This document shows positions 31,455 to 42,449 of a DNA stretch of 64,000 nt, piece after piece. The notes beneath the pieces were generated by a model, which did not search any database, was not told where the DNA came from, and was given only the letters and a program-made list of their open reading frames with translations. The DNA is from Delphinus delphis (lineage: Eukaryota; Chordata; Mammalia; Artiodactyla; Delphinidae). The position numbers and the translations under genes are program-made. Numbering within the stretch: position 1 is the stretch's first letter; each line of letters opens with the position of its first letter. Location: the NCBI RefSeq assembly GCF_949987515.2, contig NC_082697.1, forward strand, positions 27,535,730 to 27,599,729, given 5' to 3'.

Positions 31455-32585
31455 GAACGTTTTTTAGAAGAAAACATATTATAAAAATATTTTAATAATC
31501 TTGGCAATTGTCATATACCTTACACAGAACACAAAAAGCATGATCACAAGAAAATTGACAAATTGGACTACACTAAAATTAAGAATTTTGTTTATCAGAA
31601 TAATCATTAAGAGAACAAAAAGACAACCCATGTGCTTGGAGAAGATATTTGAAATATCTTTCCAACAAAGAACTCATCTGTATAATATATCAATGATAGA
31701 TGAACAACCCAATTTTTAAAAAGTGGGGCAAAACGTGAATAAGAACCCCACAAAAGAAGAGATCCAAATATCCAATAAGCACATAAAAATGTGCTTAACT
31801 TCATTATTCATCAGGGAAATGCAAATTAAAACTACAACGTGATATAACCTCATACCCACCAGAATGGCTAAAATTGAAAAGACTGACAATACAAAGTGTT
31901 GGTGAGGACATGGAATAACTGGAACTCTCATATTCTGGTGGTAGGAGTGTAAATTTGTACGACCACTTTGAAAAGTGTTGACCAGTAGTTACTAAAACTG
32001 AACACAAACTTACCCAGTGACCAGGTAACTTCATTTCTTGGTATTTACCCAAGAGAAATGAACACATGTCCACCAAATGATTGTGTACATGTAGCTATAT
32101 TCATAATAGCAGAACACAAGAAACACCACCAATGTCCATCAACAAGAGACTAGACAAATAAGTTGTGATATATCCATACTATTCCATACATAATGGAATA
32201 TTACATAGCAGTAAAAAAGAATAAACTACTGATATATGCAGTAACAGGGATGAATCTTAAAATCATTACGTTGAGCAAAAGAAACTAGACATTAAAAAGT
32301 ACATACTGTATGATTCCATTTCTATGAAGTTCAAGAACTGGCAAAACTAATCTATGCTGTTAGAAGTCAGGTTAGTGGCTACCCTTTGCAGTGGTGGCAG
32401 ATGGAGGGAGAATTAGTCATGAAAGGGAAATGAGGTTGGCTTCCTCATTATGGGGTTCCAATAATGTTCTATATCTTGATCTGGGTGGTGGATACATCTG
32501 CAAAAATCACTGAACTGTATGGCTCAAGATTTAGGCACTTTATTTATGCAATACACCAATCTAAAAAGTTAAAAATAATAACATT
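31455..32585 (+). mobile_element. L1M LINE 3' part nested in older repeat
   Basis: Sense L1: the ORF2 C-terminal region (gaaaattgacaaattggact, acactaaaattaagaatttt, aatggctaaaattgaaaaga) then 3' UTR (tccatactattccatacata, tgattccatttctatgaagt, ggtggtggatacatctgcaa). Stops and frameshifts throughout. Flanks share an imperfect AATAATAA...TTTTGGT / AATAATAA...TTATGGT duplication. Confidence 0.9.
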
Positions 32586-32587
32586 TA

Positions 32588-32648
32588 TGGTTTAAGTCAC
32601 TTTAAATCAGGTATTCTGTTACTTGCAGCCAAAAGCACTCCAAGTAAC
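32588..32648 (+). repeat. Ancient LTR-like repeat, right part
   Basis: tatggtttaagtcactttaa, ctgttacttgcagccaaaag and cactccaagtaacac is the expected continuation of the 31040-31450 repeat, so the L1 between them is a later insertion. Confidence 0.55.
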
Positions 32649-32689
32649 ACATTTCTTTAACACACCCTGGAGGCTCAGAAGATGTTTGT

Positions 32690-32960
32690 TGGGTGAGTGA
32701 TGATAATGGCCATGCAGAGCTTTCTTACGGGGAATAGAGCACAGAGCACATTCACATCCAATGCCCATCATCCTCACCTCAATCCTACCAGGGAGAGTTT
32801 ATTAATCCCATTTTACATATGTGGAAACTGAGGTCCAGAAAACTGAGGTCCAGTAAATGGACCTGCCCAAAGTCATACAGTGAGCTGGTCAGTCTAAAAT
32901 TTGGGCCCAAGATTGTTTCATTCCAAACCCACTGTTCTTTCTTCTACTTTTCTCTCACCC
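32690..32960 (-). repeat. MIR SINE
   Basis: Inverted: gagcacattcacatccaatg, tcctcacctcaatcctacca, cattttacatatgtggaaac, tgaggtccagaaaactgagg (core block locally doubled), gcccaaagtcatacagtgag. Confidence 0.85.
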
Positions 32961-32967
32961 CTGGGCA

Positions 32968-33062
32968 CATCCATCAACAAGCATTTATTAAGCACCTATT
33001 GTGTACACTTCAGGGAAGCCTTCTCTGGTCTCTACTTCCACTGAGCTTATAGTCTAGTGTAA
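32968..33062 (-). repeat. L2 LINE 3' tip, inverted
   Basis: catcaacaagcatttattaa, gcacctattgtgtacact, ctgagcttatagtctagtg. Confidence 0.7.
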
Positions 33063-33139
33063 GATTTTCTCTTAGAGCAAGGATTTTCTCTAACAATAAT
33101 AATTATGTATTTTTAAAGTAATAGCATTAAAACTACTTC

Positions 33140-33560
33140 CATTAATAAGCACCTGCTGTGTCCAAGTTCAGCGGTTTCCAAAGTGGAGGTCAACCACTGC
33201 AGGATACATCCTAGTGGGTTACAGGAAAATGATTAGTAATTCTATCTGCATATTTTTATGTCATTAAAATTTTTTATTGTGTATATCATATAATAAAGTA
33301 ATGATATATTGGGACAGTGATACATGTTTTCACTTTATAAATAAATAAAATATACTAGGGTGGATGAGAAACCAAGAACTTCGAAGACCCATTGGGTTAC
33401 CTGATGACATTTAAACCTCACAATACCCACAAGGACCACCTGTATTACCCCATGTTACAGATGAAGAAACTGAGCCTCAAAGAGATCAGGGGATCAAGGC
33501 CACACAGCCATGTAAGCAACAAAGCAGGGACTGGAATCAAGCTTGGTGGGCCCAGTACTC
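33140..33560 (-). repeat. MIR SINE split by an unassigned insert
   Basis: ttaataagcacctgctgtgt at 33142-33162 is the inverted MIR tail. The rest of the MIR (cacaatacccacaaggacca, catgttacagatgaagaaac, tgagcctcaaagagatcagg, ggccacacagccatgtaagc) starts only near 33410. The AT-rich 33165-33400 in between begins ttcagcggtttccaaagtgg, reminiscent of a hAT terminus, but no right end is clear. Confidence 0.65.
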
Positions 33561-33561
33561 C

Positions 33562-34025
33562 TCTCTGTCAACTGTCCTGACACTAAGACCTCACTGTCCC
33601 CTTGATCAAATCCCTTCTCAGAGTTCCAGTCCCTTTGTGTAAAATTGAGGGGCAGACTAAATTCAATTTAGATGGACCCCAAAATATAGTGATGAGGATG
33701 TGACTGTCCTCCAGAAAACCCATGTGGGGGGCCATTGGGAGCACAGGGGCTCCCCCTAACTCCACTGGCCGGGGTGTCAGTGAAACTCTAGCACATGCCC
33801 TTCGGGTGGCTTGAAAAGTATGAGTGCTACACACAGTGGCACAACCAGGAGCCTAGCGTCTTTATTGCCCTTGTGTGATGTGGTGAAATTCTAAATTTAC
33901 CTCCCACTTTGCAGGGATGTAACCATTACCTCACCTGATCCAAAATGCATCTCAGTATCTTTAGTTGTGTCTGCTGGTATTGACTTCCGCATTTCTGAAT
34001 CTCACAAATGTATAGCTATTTCTTG
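33562..34025. other. Intergenic sequence without recognised feature
   Basis: Unique-looking, no coding or repeat signature that I can support. Confidence 0.45.
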
Positions 34026-34028
34026 ATG

Positions 34029-34222
34029 CAGCAGTCTGCAACATGTTTGGCACCAGGGATTGGTTTCGTGGAAGACAGTTTTTCCACGGAAGAAGTGGGG
34101 ATGGGTCAGGCAGTAACGCGAGCTATGGGGAGCGATGGGGAGCATCAGATGAAGCTTTGCTCGCTTGCCCGCCACTCACTTCCTGCTGTGCGGCCTGACT
34201 CCTAACAGCCGGTAGCAGTCCA
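34029..34222 (-). mobile_element. hAT-type DNA transposon fragment
   Basis: cagcagtctgcaacatgttt, ggcaccagggattggtttcg, tggaagacagtttttccacg, gctcgcttgcccgccactca and tcctgctgtgcggcctgact run along a common mammalian hAT element in reverse. The right terminus is worn. Confidence 0.75.
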
Positions 34223-34309
34223 CAGAAGCCTTGGCAAAAGCCCAGAGGTAGAAAAGAGGGGTCGAGGTACGAGGCCAGTCTGTCCCTGCTATGGCAGAAG
34301 TGCCACTGT

Positions 34310-34602
34310 TCCCACAGCCCACTCCTTCCTCCCTGCAGGTCTCTGCTTAGACATCCCCTCAAAGAGAACTTCTGCCCACCACCATTTTTACCTACTACCT
34401 CTGCTTTATTTGTCCTCACTTGACTGCCTGGCAATGGATTAAATATTGACTTATTCATCTTTACTGTCTCTCTAACCCACTAGAATGTGAGCTCCACGAT
34501 GGCAGGAGTTGTCTGCACTTCTGTAGGCCCAGTGCCTAGCACAGGGCCTGGTATATTAGTAGATGCTCAATAAAGAGCTGTTGAATGAACCAATGAATGA
34601 GT
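34310..34602 (+). repeat. L2 LINE 3' end
   Basis: cctctgctttatttgtcctc, cactagaatgtgagctccac, gatggcaggagttgtctgca, gcctagcacagggcctggta, gatgctcaataaagagctgt, tgaatgaaccaatgaatga. Confidence 0.94.
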
Positions 34603-34609
34603 GGCTGCA

Positions 34610-35735
34610 TGAGTTCCAGGTTTCTATGAGAAGGCTGAAGCTCCGAGGACACAGACAGAGGCCAAGCGGCAATGAGAGAGGCTTGTGGCCCAAGCAGTGA
34701 GGCTTGAGCTGCCTACCATGGTGGCCCCTGCTCTTGGGAAGCCACAGCTGCTTCCTCTCTAGTAACTCCCTCCTTGGAAGCCAGGGGGCTATGAGAAAGA
34801 ACACAAAGTCCCTTTATTCAAGGGAGTGGATTCCATCTGGAGACAAATTGTTACCTCCGAGGCCACCAGCCGCCCAGCCAGCCCATCACCATGGCCTCCC
34901 TCTCAAGGATGTGGGCACAGGCTGAGCCAGAGCTGAAATTGCCCTGGAAAATAGTTCTCTCTTTAATTAACAGGGAGAGAGACCAAGCCTGCTAATGGGG
35001 TGGGGTATGGAGTGGGGGTAAGGGCAGGTTCAAAAACTCCCCAAAGGATCAAGGCGTCCTTGTTTATTTTCCTGAAAATGTTCCCCTTTACCCAGAACAG
35101 GGTGGGGGCCCGGCGGGCTGCAGGCAGGGAAAATGCTTTAACCTCCTGCCTGCTCAGCTCAGCACGTCACAATTTGACTTGCATTTTTGTAATAACTGCA
35201 AACTTAATGAAAAAATAACCTAACCCCCAAACAGAGCAGGGACTCATGGCAGTTGGCGGGAGCCCCTGGCAGCTGTGAGGACAAGACGCAAAGGGTACAG
35301 AGGAGCCACTGGAAGATAGGGGACACCCTTCATCTGGAGACTCCCTCTTTCCATAGCCAGCCTTGGCTCCCTATTGCCTTTTGTATCATGTCCAAATGTC
35401 TCAGCCTATTCTTAGAGCTGATTTTCCTTAGGCCCTACGTGGAGGACATGGAACCCAGAAGGGAAAGTTGTCAGGTGTGTGCATGTGAGAGCTGCAGCAG
35501 GTAGTGAAGTTGGTTGGGATGACTTCTCAGAGAGAGCTGGAGGGAAGTGAGAATACATCCCTGTTACAATCTGTGCCCCGGCTGGCTATGCCCAACATAC
35601 CAGGCAGCTAGTCCTGGGAAGCAGGCAGTATGATTACCTGTTTTCACATCCCAGGACTTGAGCCCAGGCCTGCCTGGTTTTACCCACAAATTAAGCGCTC
35701 TGAAGGGAGCAGGGGGTAGAAATCAAACAACAACA
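34610..35735. other. Intergenic sequence, unique, with a possible regulatory core
   Basis: Free of recognisable repeats for over 1 kb, unusual in this window. 34955-34970 (ctctttaattaacag) and 35160-35220 (cacgtcacaatttgacttgc, atttttgtaataactgcaaa) are AT-rich islands with homeodomain-type and CRE-like (ACGTCA) sites. No exon found. Confidence 0.35.
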
Positions 35736-35744
35736 ACAGCAGCA

Positions 35745-35938
35745 GCTTCAATGGATTTTGGACTTGCTCAGTGCCAGACACCGAGCTGAGTTTCCACCAT
35801 CACTATCTTTGTTTAATCTTTACAGCAACCTTACATGGTAGGTGGTGTTATTGGCCCATTTTACAAATGTGGCACAGACTGTTGGTCCACAGTTCTGCAG
35901 TCAGGAAATGGCCTATGCTCTCACCCCCTGAGCATAAT
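35745..35938 (-). repeat. MIR SINE
   Basis: Inverted: ttgctcagtgccagacaccg, gtttaatctttacagcaacc, ggcccattttacaaatgtgg, ttctgcagtcaggaaatggc. Confidence 0.75.
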
Positions 35939-35959
35939 GCTCTACAACGAGTGGGGCCA

Positions 35960-36092
35960 GAAGTGAGTTTCATGATCTCCCAAGAGCAGAGACCTTATCT
36001 GTTTTATTCACTTTGTGTCCCCAGGGCCTAGAACAGAGTTTAGCATATGGTAAATGCTTAATAAATATTTGTGGAGTGAACAAATGAATGCA
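35960..36092 (+). repeat. L2 LINE 3' end
   Basis: agagcagagaccttatctgt, tgtccccagggcctagaaca, gtaaatgcttaataaatatt, tgtggagtgaacaaatgaat. Confidence 0.9.
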
Positions 36093-36586
36093 TGTGGACC
36101 TAGAAGTAACTTCCAAAAGAACCGTCTCAAATCTCCTGTCCCCATTGCAGATGACCTCAACTTACCTTGAACTGGACAAGGTAAAGTGGAGATCCAAAAA
36201 CCAGGCTGAGTTACAGAACTTGGTTTGAAAGACACTGGGGAGCTATAGCAGGTTTTTGAGAGAAGTTCCAAGTTATGGAGAGGGGGTGGGTAACTGTCTT
36301 CCTGTGTCCCATGGATTTCAGGAAATAGTCAAGGTCAGTGAACCTTTGGCCGGAAGGTCAAGTTATCTCCAGGGCCATGTGTGTGTTGAGGGCAGAAGAG
36401 GACACTCCTCAGAGTTTGCAGATCCCAAGCTTGTCATTCTCTTTGGGTTGGTGGCTGGGAGTGCCAGGATCAAGCCAATCAGCCAGGCTCCTCAGCTTGC
36501 CCTGGTAGATCCTGATCCCGGGGCAGGGACATCAAAACACATATGCCCACAGCCAGCCTCCAGAATCAGGGCATCACTGAATTTTT

Positions 36587-36794
36587 TTTTTTTTTTTTTT
36601 TTGCGGTACGCGGGCCTCTCACTGCTGTGGCGTCTCCCGTTGCGGAGCACAGGCTCTGGAAGCGCAGGCTCAGCGGCCATGGCTCACGGGCCTAGCCGCT
36701 CCATGGCATGTGAGATCTTCCCGGACAAGGGCACGAACCCATGTCTCCTGCATCGGCAGGCGGACTCTCAACCACTGCGCCACCAGGGAAGCCC
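36587..36794 (-). mobile_element. CHR SINE (cetacean short subtype)
   Basis: Inverted, with T-rich tail left and head right (accagggaagcc). The perfect 15 bp duplication CATCACTGAATTTTT flanks it at 36572-36586 and 36795-36809. The A box/B box region is slightly diverged (gcacgaacccatgtctcc). Confidence 0.96.
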
Positions 36795-36919
36795 CATCAC
36801 TGAATTTTTGAACAATGAATTCTTTAAAACTTTCAAACTTGGAAGCTTGGAGACAGAAACACGCATCTCAGACTCTGAGGCGGTAGAAACTTTCCAGTCT
36901 AGAATCATGACAGGAGCAA

Positions 36920-37150
36920 AACACTGAGTTCTTACTGTGCTCCAGGCACTGTTTACAAAGATTAACTCATTTAGTCCTCACAACCCCTCCATGAGGTCAT
37001 AACTACTGTGCTCCTTACTTTACAGATATGGAAACCAAAGCATCAGAAGGTCAAGAATTTTGCCCAAAGTCACCCAGGTAGTGGGAGTGGGGCTGGCCGT
37101 AGATGAACCCAGACCATCTGGCTGTAGAGTCCACTGCACTGCCTCAGGTA
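36920..37150 (-). repeat. MIR SINE
   Basis: Near full-length inverted copy: cttactgtgctccaggcact, taactcatttagtcctcaca, ctttacagatatggaaacca, ttgcccaaagtcacccaggt, tagagtccactgcactgcc. Confidence 0.92.
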
Positions 37151-37154
37151 CTTA

Positions 37155-38210
37155 AAATCATTGAGACTCAGAATCTCAGGTTTTTAGAATCATAGAAAAT
37201 TTCATGGCAGGGACTTAGAGCCACTGAAATTTAAAATCGTAGCGTTTTAGAACTACCATTGTTGACTTGTCAAATTCTGCAGTCAGAAAATCTGGGCATT
37301 TTATAATCCTGGAATTCTAGGCTCTTGGGGGCTTTGAGTTAGCGAGGTTTGGATTCTGGTGTATTAGATCGACAGAAAGGAACTTGGGTTACAGGCCCTC
37401 CCCCATGGCAGACAGGGATACTGAGGACCACAGAGGGGAAGAGAGGTGTCCAAGAGAGGCAGAGTCTGGCGGACTGGGTGTTGCTGTTTAGAGAGAGAAA
37501 TCTGAGTGAACAAAGCAAGGCCCTGGGTGGGCAGGGATCTGCCTGTGATTAGCTGTGGGTTTTAATGCTGCGGAGGAATGTGCCCACGGTACCACTACCC
37601 TGCAGGTTGCTGCCTCCTTTCTTCCCCGTCAGATGTTTTCCTCGGAGCCTGCCTTCACCAGCCTCAATATCCTGTTTATACTGCTGACAAATTGAATTTT
37701 CAGAAGTTGGCCTCCTAGAAGCGTTGGAGGTTTTCTTTGCCTGTATGCTGTTTCTTGGTGAGATGCCTGCTCTCCAGAAGCCCAGAGGGAGCCCATAGAG
37801 ATTTTGAACACTCAAATCAGCAGCCCAGGATAGAGGAGGGGCAGGAACCATGGGACAGGTGATAGGGGACATGGAAAGACCCCAGGGCAGGAAGAGAGAG
37901 GGAGTGTCCCAAGGCAGGGGGTGATAGGCCTTCACAGGCTCCATGCTGCTCAGGCCACACCTGGGAAAGCAGCTCCTAACTAGAGGCCCTTGATCTTTCA
38001 GTGACATCAACCAAATGGGGCTCGTCCAGTGGAGGGATGGGGAGAGGTGAGTGGGAAGCCCATGCACTGGGAGGTCTTTAGCCTGGAGCCATGTCCTGAA
38101 TTCTAAAGCTTAGCCTCCCAGGTGCTGCCTCCTTGAAGGCAGAGGAGAGACAGGTGGAGTTCTCCGGGGCAGACCTAACACCAAAGGGTAGAAACCATCC
38201 GGATATTTTG
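37155..38210. other. Intergenic sequence without recognised feature
   Basis: 37160-37340 repeats AATCTCAG/TTTTAGAAT-like phrases loosely. The rest is unique. The 172-codon minus-strand frame at 37549-38067 lacks any domain or splice context I recognise and is treated as chance. Confidence 0.45.
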
Positions 38211-38223
38211 GTTCCATCAAAAG

Positions 38224-38916
38224 CAATGGTTCCCAAAGTACAGTCTGCAATCTCTGGGGTCCTGAGACCATTCCAGGGGGTCCATAACGTCAAAATTATT
38301 TTTACAACACTGAGACATCATTTGCCCTTATCACTCTTAGTGGAATTTTCCAAAGTCGATGTGACACATGATAGCACTATTGCTTCAAAAACAATGAAAA
38401 AAATTAATGCAAAAAAAATTTCATGAACAAAATATCATTTTCAATAAAGATCAGTATTACTGATTTTTTCTTTTCCTTTCACCTCAGGCTCCAATATGGA
38501 TTTTTCAAAATATTGCATTAAAATATTTATCATGTGGGCTTCCCTGGTGGTGCAGTGGTTGAGAGTCCGCCTGCCGATGCAGGGGACACGGGTTCGTGCC
38601 CCGGTCCGGGAAGATCCCACATGCTGCGGAGCGCCTGGGCCTGTGAGCTATGGCCGCTGAGCCTGCGCGTCCGGAGCCTGTGCTCCACAACGGGAGAGGC
38701 CACAACAGTGAGAGGCCCACATACCGCAAAAAAAAAAAAAAAAAAAAAAAAAATTATCGTGATAATTGAGATTTTTGGCACCCTTTAAATTTTATGCTTA
38801 TTTAACTCCCCATGGTCCTGGCTCTAGATATAATCCACATGAACAGAAGCTCTTTGGGGTCTTCAACTTTTAAGGGTATAAAGGGAGCTCAAGACAAAAA
38901 CGTTTGAGAATCACTG
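38224..38916. mobile_element. hAT-type DNA transposon with TSD, carrying a nested SINE
   Basis: Left end caatggttcccaaag, right end tttgagaatcactg (its complement). Interior agggggtccataacgtcaaa, aacagaagctctttggggtc. Flanked by 8 bp ATCAAAAG (38216-38223) and ATCAAAGG (38917-38924), seven of eight matching. A CHR SINE interrupts it at 38536-38752. No transposase frame remains. Confidence 0.9.
38536..38752 (+). mobile_element. CHR SINE (cetacean short subtype)
   Basis: Forward copy: gggcttccctggtggtgcag, box B-like gggttcgtgccccggtccg, gccgctgagcctgcgcgtcc, ending in about 24 A residues. It lies inside a hAT element. The target duplication is diverged (ATTTATCATG versus AATTATCGTG). Confidence 0.95.
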
Positions 38917-39139
38917 ATCAAAGGGACCATGTTCCTTCAGCTCAAACCACCCGACAATGAAAGGGATTATGTTCCAAGGTACTGAGTTTCCAGTACAAGG
39001 TGTGTGCAAACAAAGTGATTAAAACATCAGGTGTGGGGAAAGGAGACAAATGTCCAGCATCTCTTGTCCAGATGCCTAGGGCAGCTGCCCCTCTGGCTAC
39101 CCCATGGCCCCTGGCAGGCAAAGGATCTTCTCATTTTCC

Positions 39140-39672
39140 CACTTGACACTTCCCAATAGTTTCCCATCATGCTCAAAGTGAAAACCAAACTCTTGACTAT
39201 GGCCTGCAAGGTCCTGTGTGCCCTGACCCCATCTCCCACTCTTAACCCATAGCTGGCTCCACTGTCACCACACTGGCCTCTTTCCAGTTCCAGACATGTC
39301 AAATCCTTTCCCACCTCAAGGCTTTGCACATAATGTTCCCTCTGCCTGGAACACCCTTCTCTTCACTCTTCCTCACAGCCATTCCTTCTTCTTCTTCAGC
39401 TTGATGGTCACTTCCTCTAGGGAGCCTTCCCTGATTACCCCAAAGAAATCAGGATTCCTCTAACATCATCTCTCACCCTCTTGTTTGCTCTCTTCACAGA
39501 TGTCACACCATCTATTTTATTGTCAGCATGGATTGTTCTCATCTGTTCTTCCCATGAGACCATGAGCTCCTCCAGTGCAGGAAGCGTGTCCTGATGTTGG
39601 GTACCAGCATCTGACCTGGCATGGAGGAGGCCCTTGAGAAATATTTGTTGAGCAAATAAACAAATTCATTAT
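39140..39672 (+). repeat. L2 LINE 3' end, long copy
   Basis: About 530 bp: atggcctgcaaggtcctgtg, caccacactggcctctttcc, ctcaaggctttgcacataat, tctgcctggaacacccttct, gagccttccctgattacccc, gagctcctccagtgcaggaa, gagaaatatttgttgagcaa. Confidence 0.96.
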
Positions 39673-39894
39673 GAAACAACAAATGAACAAATTAAATAAG
39701 TAAGTGGTGAAAACAGTGGCCTGCTGATGCCCTGACACTTACCAGGAAGCCCAAGTCAACACAGATTGCTGGAAACGTCAGTAACCAATGCTGAATGGTG
39801 TGTGTTAAAGTGTTTGCCCCTCAGCATTAAACAAGTGGGAGGAGAGAGAGATCAGCCTGCCTGGAGAAATAAGCTAGAACTTGGATGAGTTGGG

Positions 39895-40120
39895 GCCTGA
39901 ATACTAACCTCTAGGCCTTTGCTAAGGCAGTTGCCCCTGTCTGGAATGCCTTCCTATCTTTCTCTGATGATTCATATTCTATTCACTGTCAGGGCTCAGC
40001 TCAAACAGCCCTGCCTCCTAAATCCCTCCTCTGACTCTCCTTGGGTCAGAACTAATCACTCCTCGCTCTGAGTATTCTTTTATTAGGACAACAAACCTTG
40101 TCTATTGCACTGATTTGAAA
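39895..40120 (+). repeat. L2 LINE fragment
   Basis: ggcctttgctaaggcagttg, cccctgtctggaatgccttc, agggctcagctcaaacagcc, tgggtcagaactaatcactc. Confidence 0.88.
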
Positions 40121-40384
40121 ACATTAGCTAATAGAAATGTCCAGACAGCCTAGATGTCATTGTCCCATTTTAGAGACAAGTAAAGGCCCAAGAAGCATTT
40201 ACATTCCATGGAAGAGACTCATCCGAGGCAAAATAAACAGATCCCTATTATATGAGGAGTGATAAGAGCTATGGTGAAAATATTGCAGGGCAAGGGGATG
40301 AGGGAGGCCTCAAATAGATGTGGGTTCAAATTCTAGCTAAGAATATCAGCTAAAATTCAGTTAGCTGTTATTCTAGTTAGCCTT

Positions 40385-40492
40385 TACTTCCAGGACGTCT
40401 GTCCCATGGGGGCAGGAACTGTATCTGTTTATTCGCTTCTCTGCCCCCAGCACCTAGAACAGTACCTAGCCCATGGTAGGTACTCAGAGCAT
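40385..40492 (+). repeat. L2 LINE 3' fragment
   Basis: cccatgggggcaggaactgt, tctctgcccccagcacctag, aacagtacctagcccatggt, aggtactcag. Possibly the 3' end of the copy at 39895-40120. Confidence 0.85.
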
Positions 40493-40712
40493 GGTGTAGG
40501 GTAAATACAAGTATGCACCAGGCATTATACATGTATTATCTCATTTAATCTCAATGGTCAGTGAAATAGGGGTTATTATTATCCCCATTTTATAAATAAA
40601 GAAACTGGGGCACAGCAAAGTTAAAGCTAATTTACCCAAGAACACACCACTTATAAAGGTGGAGCCAGAGACCACGGATTCTACTCCAGTCCGGCCTGCC
40701 TTGCATCTTAGC
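40492..40712 (-). repeat. MIR SINE
   Basis: Inverted: gtatgcaccaggcattatac, tatctcatttaatctcaatg, tattatccccattttataaa, taaagaaactggggcacagc, gtggagccagagaccacgg. Confidence 0.93.
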
Positions 40713-40719
40713 CATTACC

Positions 40720-40892
40720 CAGCATGGCCTTACTCCACTTGCTTGTTGTGTGATCATATTGCCTAACCTCTCTGAGCCTCAGTTTCTTTATCTTTTAATA
40801 TAATACCCATATCACAAGGTTACTGTGAAAGTTCAATTCCTGCAGAGCTCTTAGACCCCTGCCTGGCACACAGTAACACCTCAGTTCCAGCG
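40720..40892 (+). repeat. MIR SINE fragment
   Basis: gcttgttgtgtgatcatatt, gcctaacctctctgagcctc, atcacaaggttactgtgaaa, gacccctgcctggcacacag. It abuts an inverted MIR on its left. Confidence 0.88.
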
Positions 40893-41109
40893 AGCCATTC
40901 TCATTTGATATTCTATCAGCTATTATGGAACAAAAGGGCATGGAATGAAACTTTCCAAATGGACAGACCTTCTGTGATTTCTGGAAAGCCTTAGGCAACT
41001 TGGTCAGTTATGGAGCCTTCAGAGAAGAAAGGCTTAGGGGGGAAATGTGAAAATGGTGACCCTGCCCGGGCAGGTTGATTTGTAAACTACCTTCAGAGGG
41101 ATTGCATAG

Positions 41110-41322
41110 GAGGTAGCACTTATGCTCTCTGCCCCCCAGGCACTGTGCTAAGAGCTCTGTGTGCCCCTTGTTGATTCTCCCCAGACCCATTATACACTTG
41201 GCACCACTGAGGCCTGAAGAAGTGAAAGGACTTGCCCAAAGTTCCACAGAGGGTCAGAAACAGAATTGGGACTCAAACTCAAACTCAAGAGAGGGCCCCA
41301 AAGCCAGTACCCCCAACCACTG
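41110..41322 (-). repeat. MIR SINE
   Basis: Inverted: caggcactgtgctaagagct, gaagtgaaaggacttgccca, aagttccacagagggtcaga, gaattgggactcaaactc. Confidence 0.75.
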
Positions 41323-41720
41323 TGATCAGTCAGCAAGGAACAAGGCGGGCTGTGAAGACAAGGGCAGGAGGAAGGTTGGAATGTTCCAGAGACCCAGAAC
41401 GGGGCCACCTGGCTTTTCTGGGCCAGGGCCCCACCCTCTTCTTCTGGCCTTCCTTTCCATCTCCACCCTCCCGGGTTCCTGCCCTGGAACTCCTGCCACA
41501 CCACCTCTTCCACTGGTTCCCGAGATGGAGGTCAGTGTTCAGGAGTTTATCCATGAGAGCTCTCAGGACTACCTGTGAGACGGTGGGGAAGACAGGACTG
41601 CGGGGACAGAAGAGCTGACACATGGTGGAGCTGTGACAGAAATCTCAACTGACCCCACAAGGAGTTCTGGAGTTGAGATGGCCCTTCAGGGTTGCCCTCA
41701 GCTGAGGGGTGTAGTCGAAT
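41320..41720. other. Intergenic sequence without recognised feature
   Basis: Overlapping GC-rich frames occur on both strands. None has a recognisable domain, and frames on both strands over the same bases argue for composition rather than coding. Confidence 0.45.
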
Positions 41721-41725
41721 ATTTA

Positions 41726-41765
41726 TAATACAAATCACCAAACACAAATTTGGTGATTTGTATTA
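41726..41765. repeat. Perfect 17 bp stem hairpin
   Basis: The left arm 41726-41742 (taatacaaatcaccaaa) is exactly complementary to the right arm 41749-41765, with a six-base loop CACAAA. AT-rich. It could be the core of a decayed palindromic MITE or a chance structure. No flanking duplication is evident. Confidence 0.8.
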
Positions 41766-41949
41766 CATGTCACCAGGGGTTGCCCCCCGGAAAGGATGTG
41801 TCCTTGGGCAGGGCAGTTACCAGCTGGGAGCCATCAGTAGCCGATATTCCCATCAGCCAGAATGGGTGGCTGAGGGGATACGGGCAGAGACCCCAGCGAC
41901 CACTCCACCTGCCCGTTGTTATGTAACCATGATTGTGATACGGAGGCTC

Positions 41950-42138
41950 CCGCTGACCAGGCACTGTCTACCTCTCAGGAGCCTCCCTACATGTGTCACG
42001 TGGATTCCCTCATTTCATCCTTGAAGCGGACGCTATTATCTCCCACTTTACAGATGTGTTCACTGAAGCTCAATGAGACGAAGAGCTTGCTCGGAGTTAT
42101 ATGACTGCAGAATGCTGCAGCTGGGATTCTACCGCAAG
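41950..42138 (-). repeat. MIR SINE
   Basis: Inverted: gaccaggcactgtctacctc, ttccctcatttcatccttga, tatctcccactttacagatg, gaagctcaatgagacgaaga, gcttgctcggagttatatga. Confidence 0.85.
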
Positions 42139-42394
42139 CTGTGGGACCTCAGGGTCCTACTTTTGTCCCTTATAAGAACTCCTTCCTTTAATCCAACTCA
42201 GCACTGGGTCTCTGGAATCAAAGTTTCTGCCTTCAAGGAGCTTATAGTCCAGACAACTGATGTCTTGTAATAAACGTTGTGATGAGATGCAATCTGAGGG
42301 TGGGGGATGGGGGCATCCTGCCCAGGAAGCCAGGGAAGAGAAGCAAGGTCAGCCAGGTGGAGAGGCTCCAGCCACAGGGCGCTACATGACATAG

Positions 42395-42445
42395 TCTCTG
42401 CCCCTCGGGAATATTTGCTGAGTGAACAAATGCATGAATGGTCAG
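42395..42445 (+). repeat. L2 LINE 3' tip
   Basis: ggaatatttgctgagtgaac, aaatgcatgaatgg. Tail only. Confidence 0.5.
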
Positions 42446-42449
42446 ATGG

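Noticed and set aside
36256..36927. 223-codon plus-strand frame, the longest in the window
   Set aside because: It reads through the CHR SINE at 36587-36794. The same translated phrases recur at the other SINEs, so it is repeat-derived.
37549..38067. 172-codon minus-strand frame
   Set aside because: No recognisable domain, no promoter or splice context, and a length plausible by chance in GC-moderate DNA.
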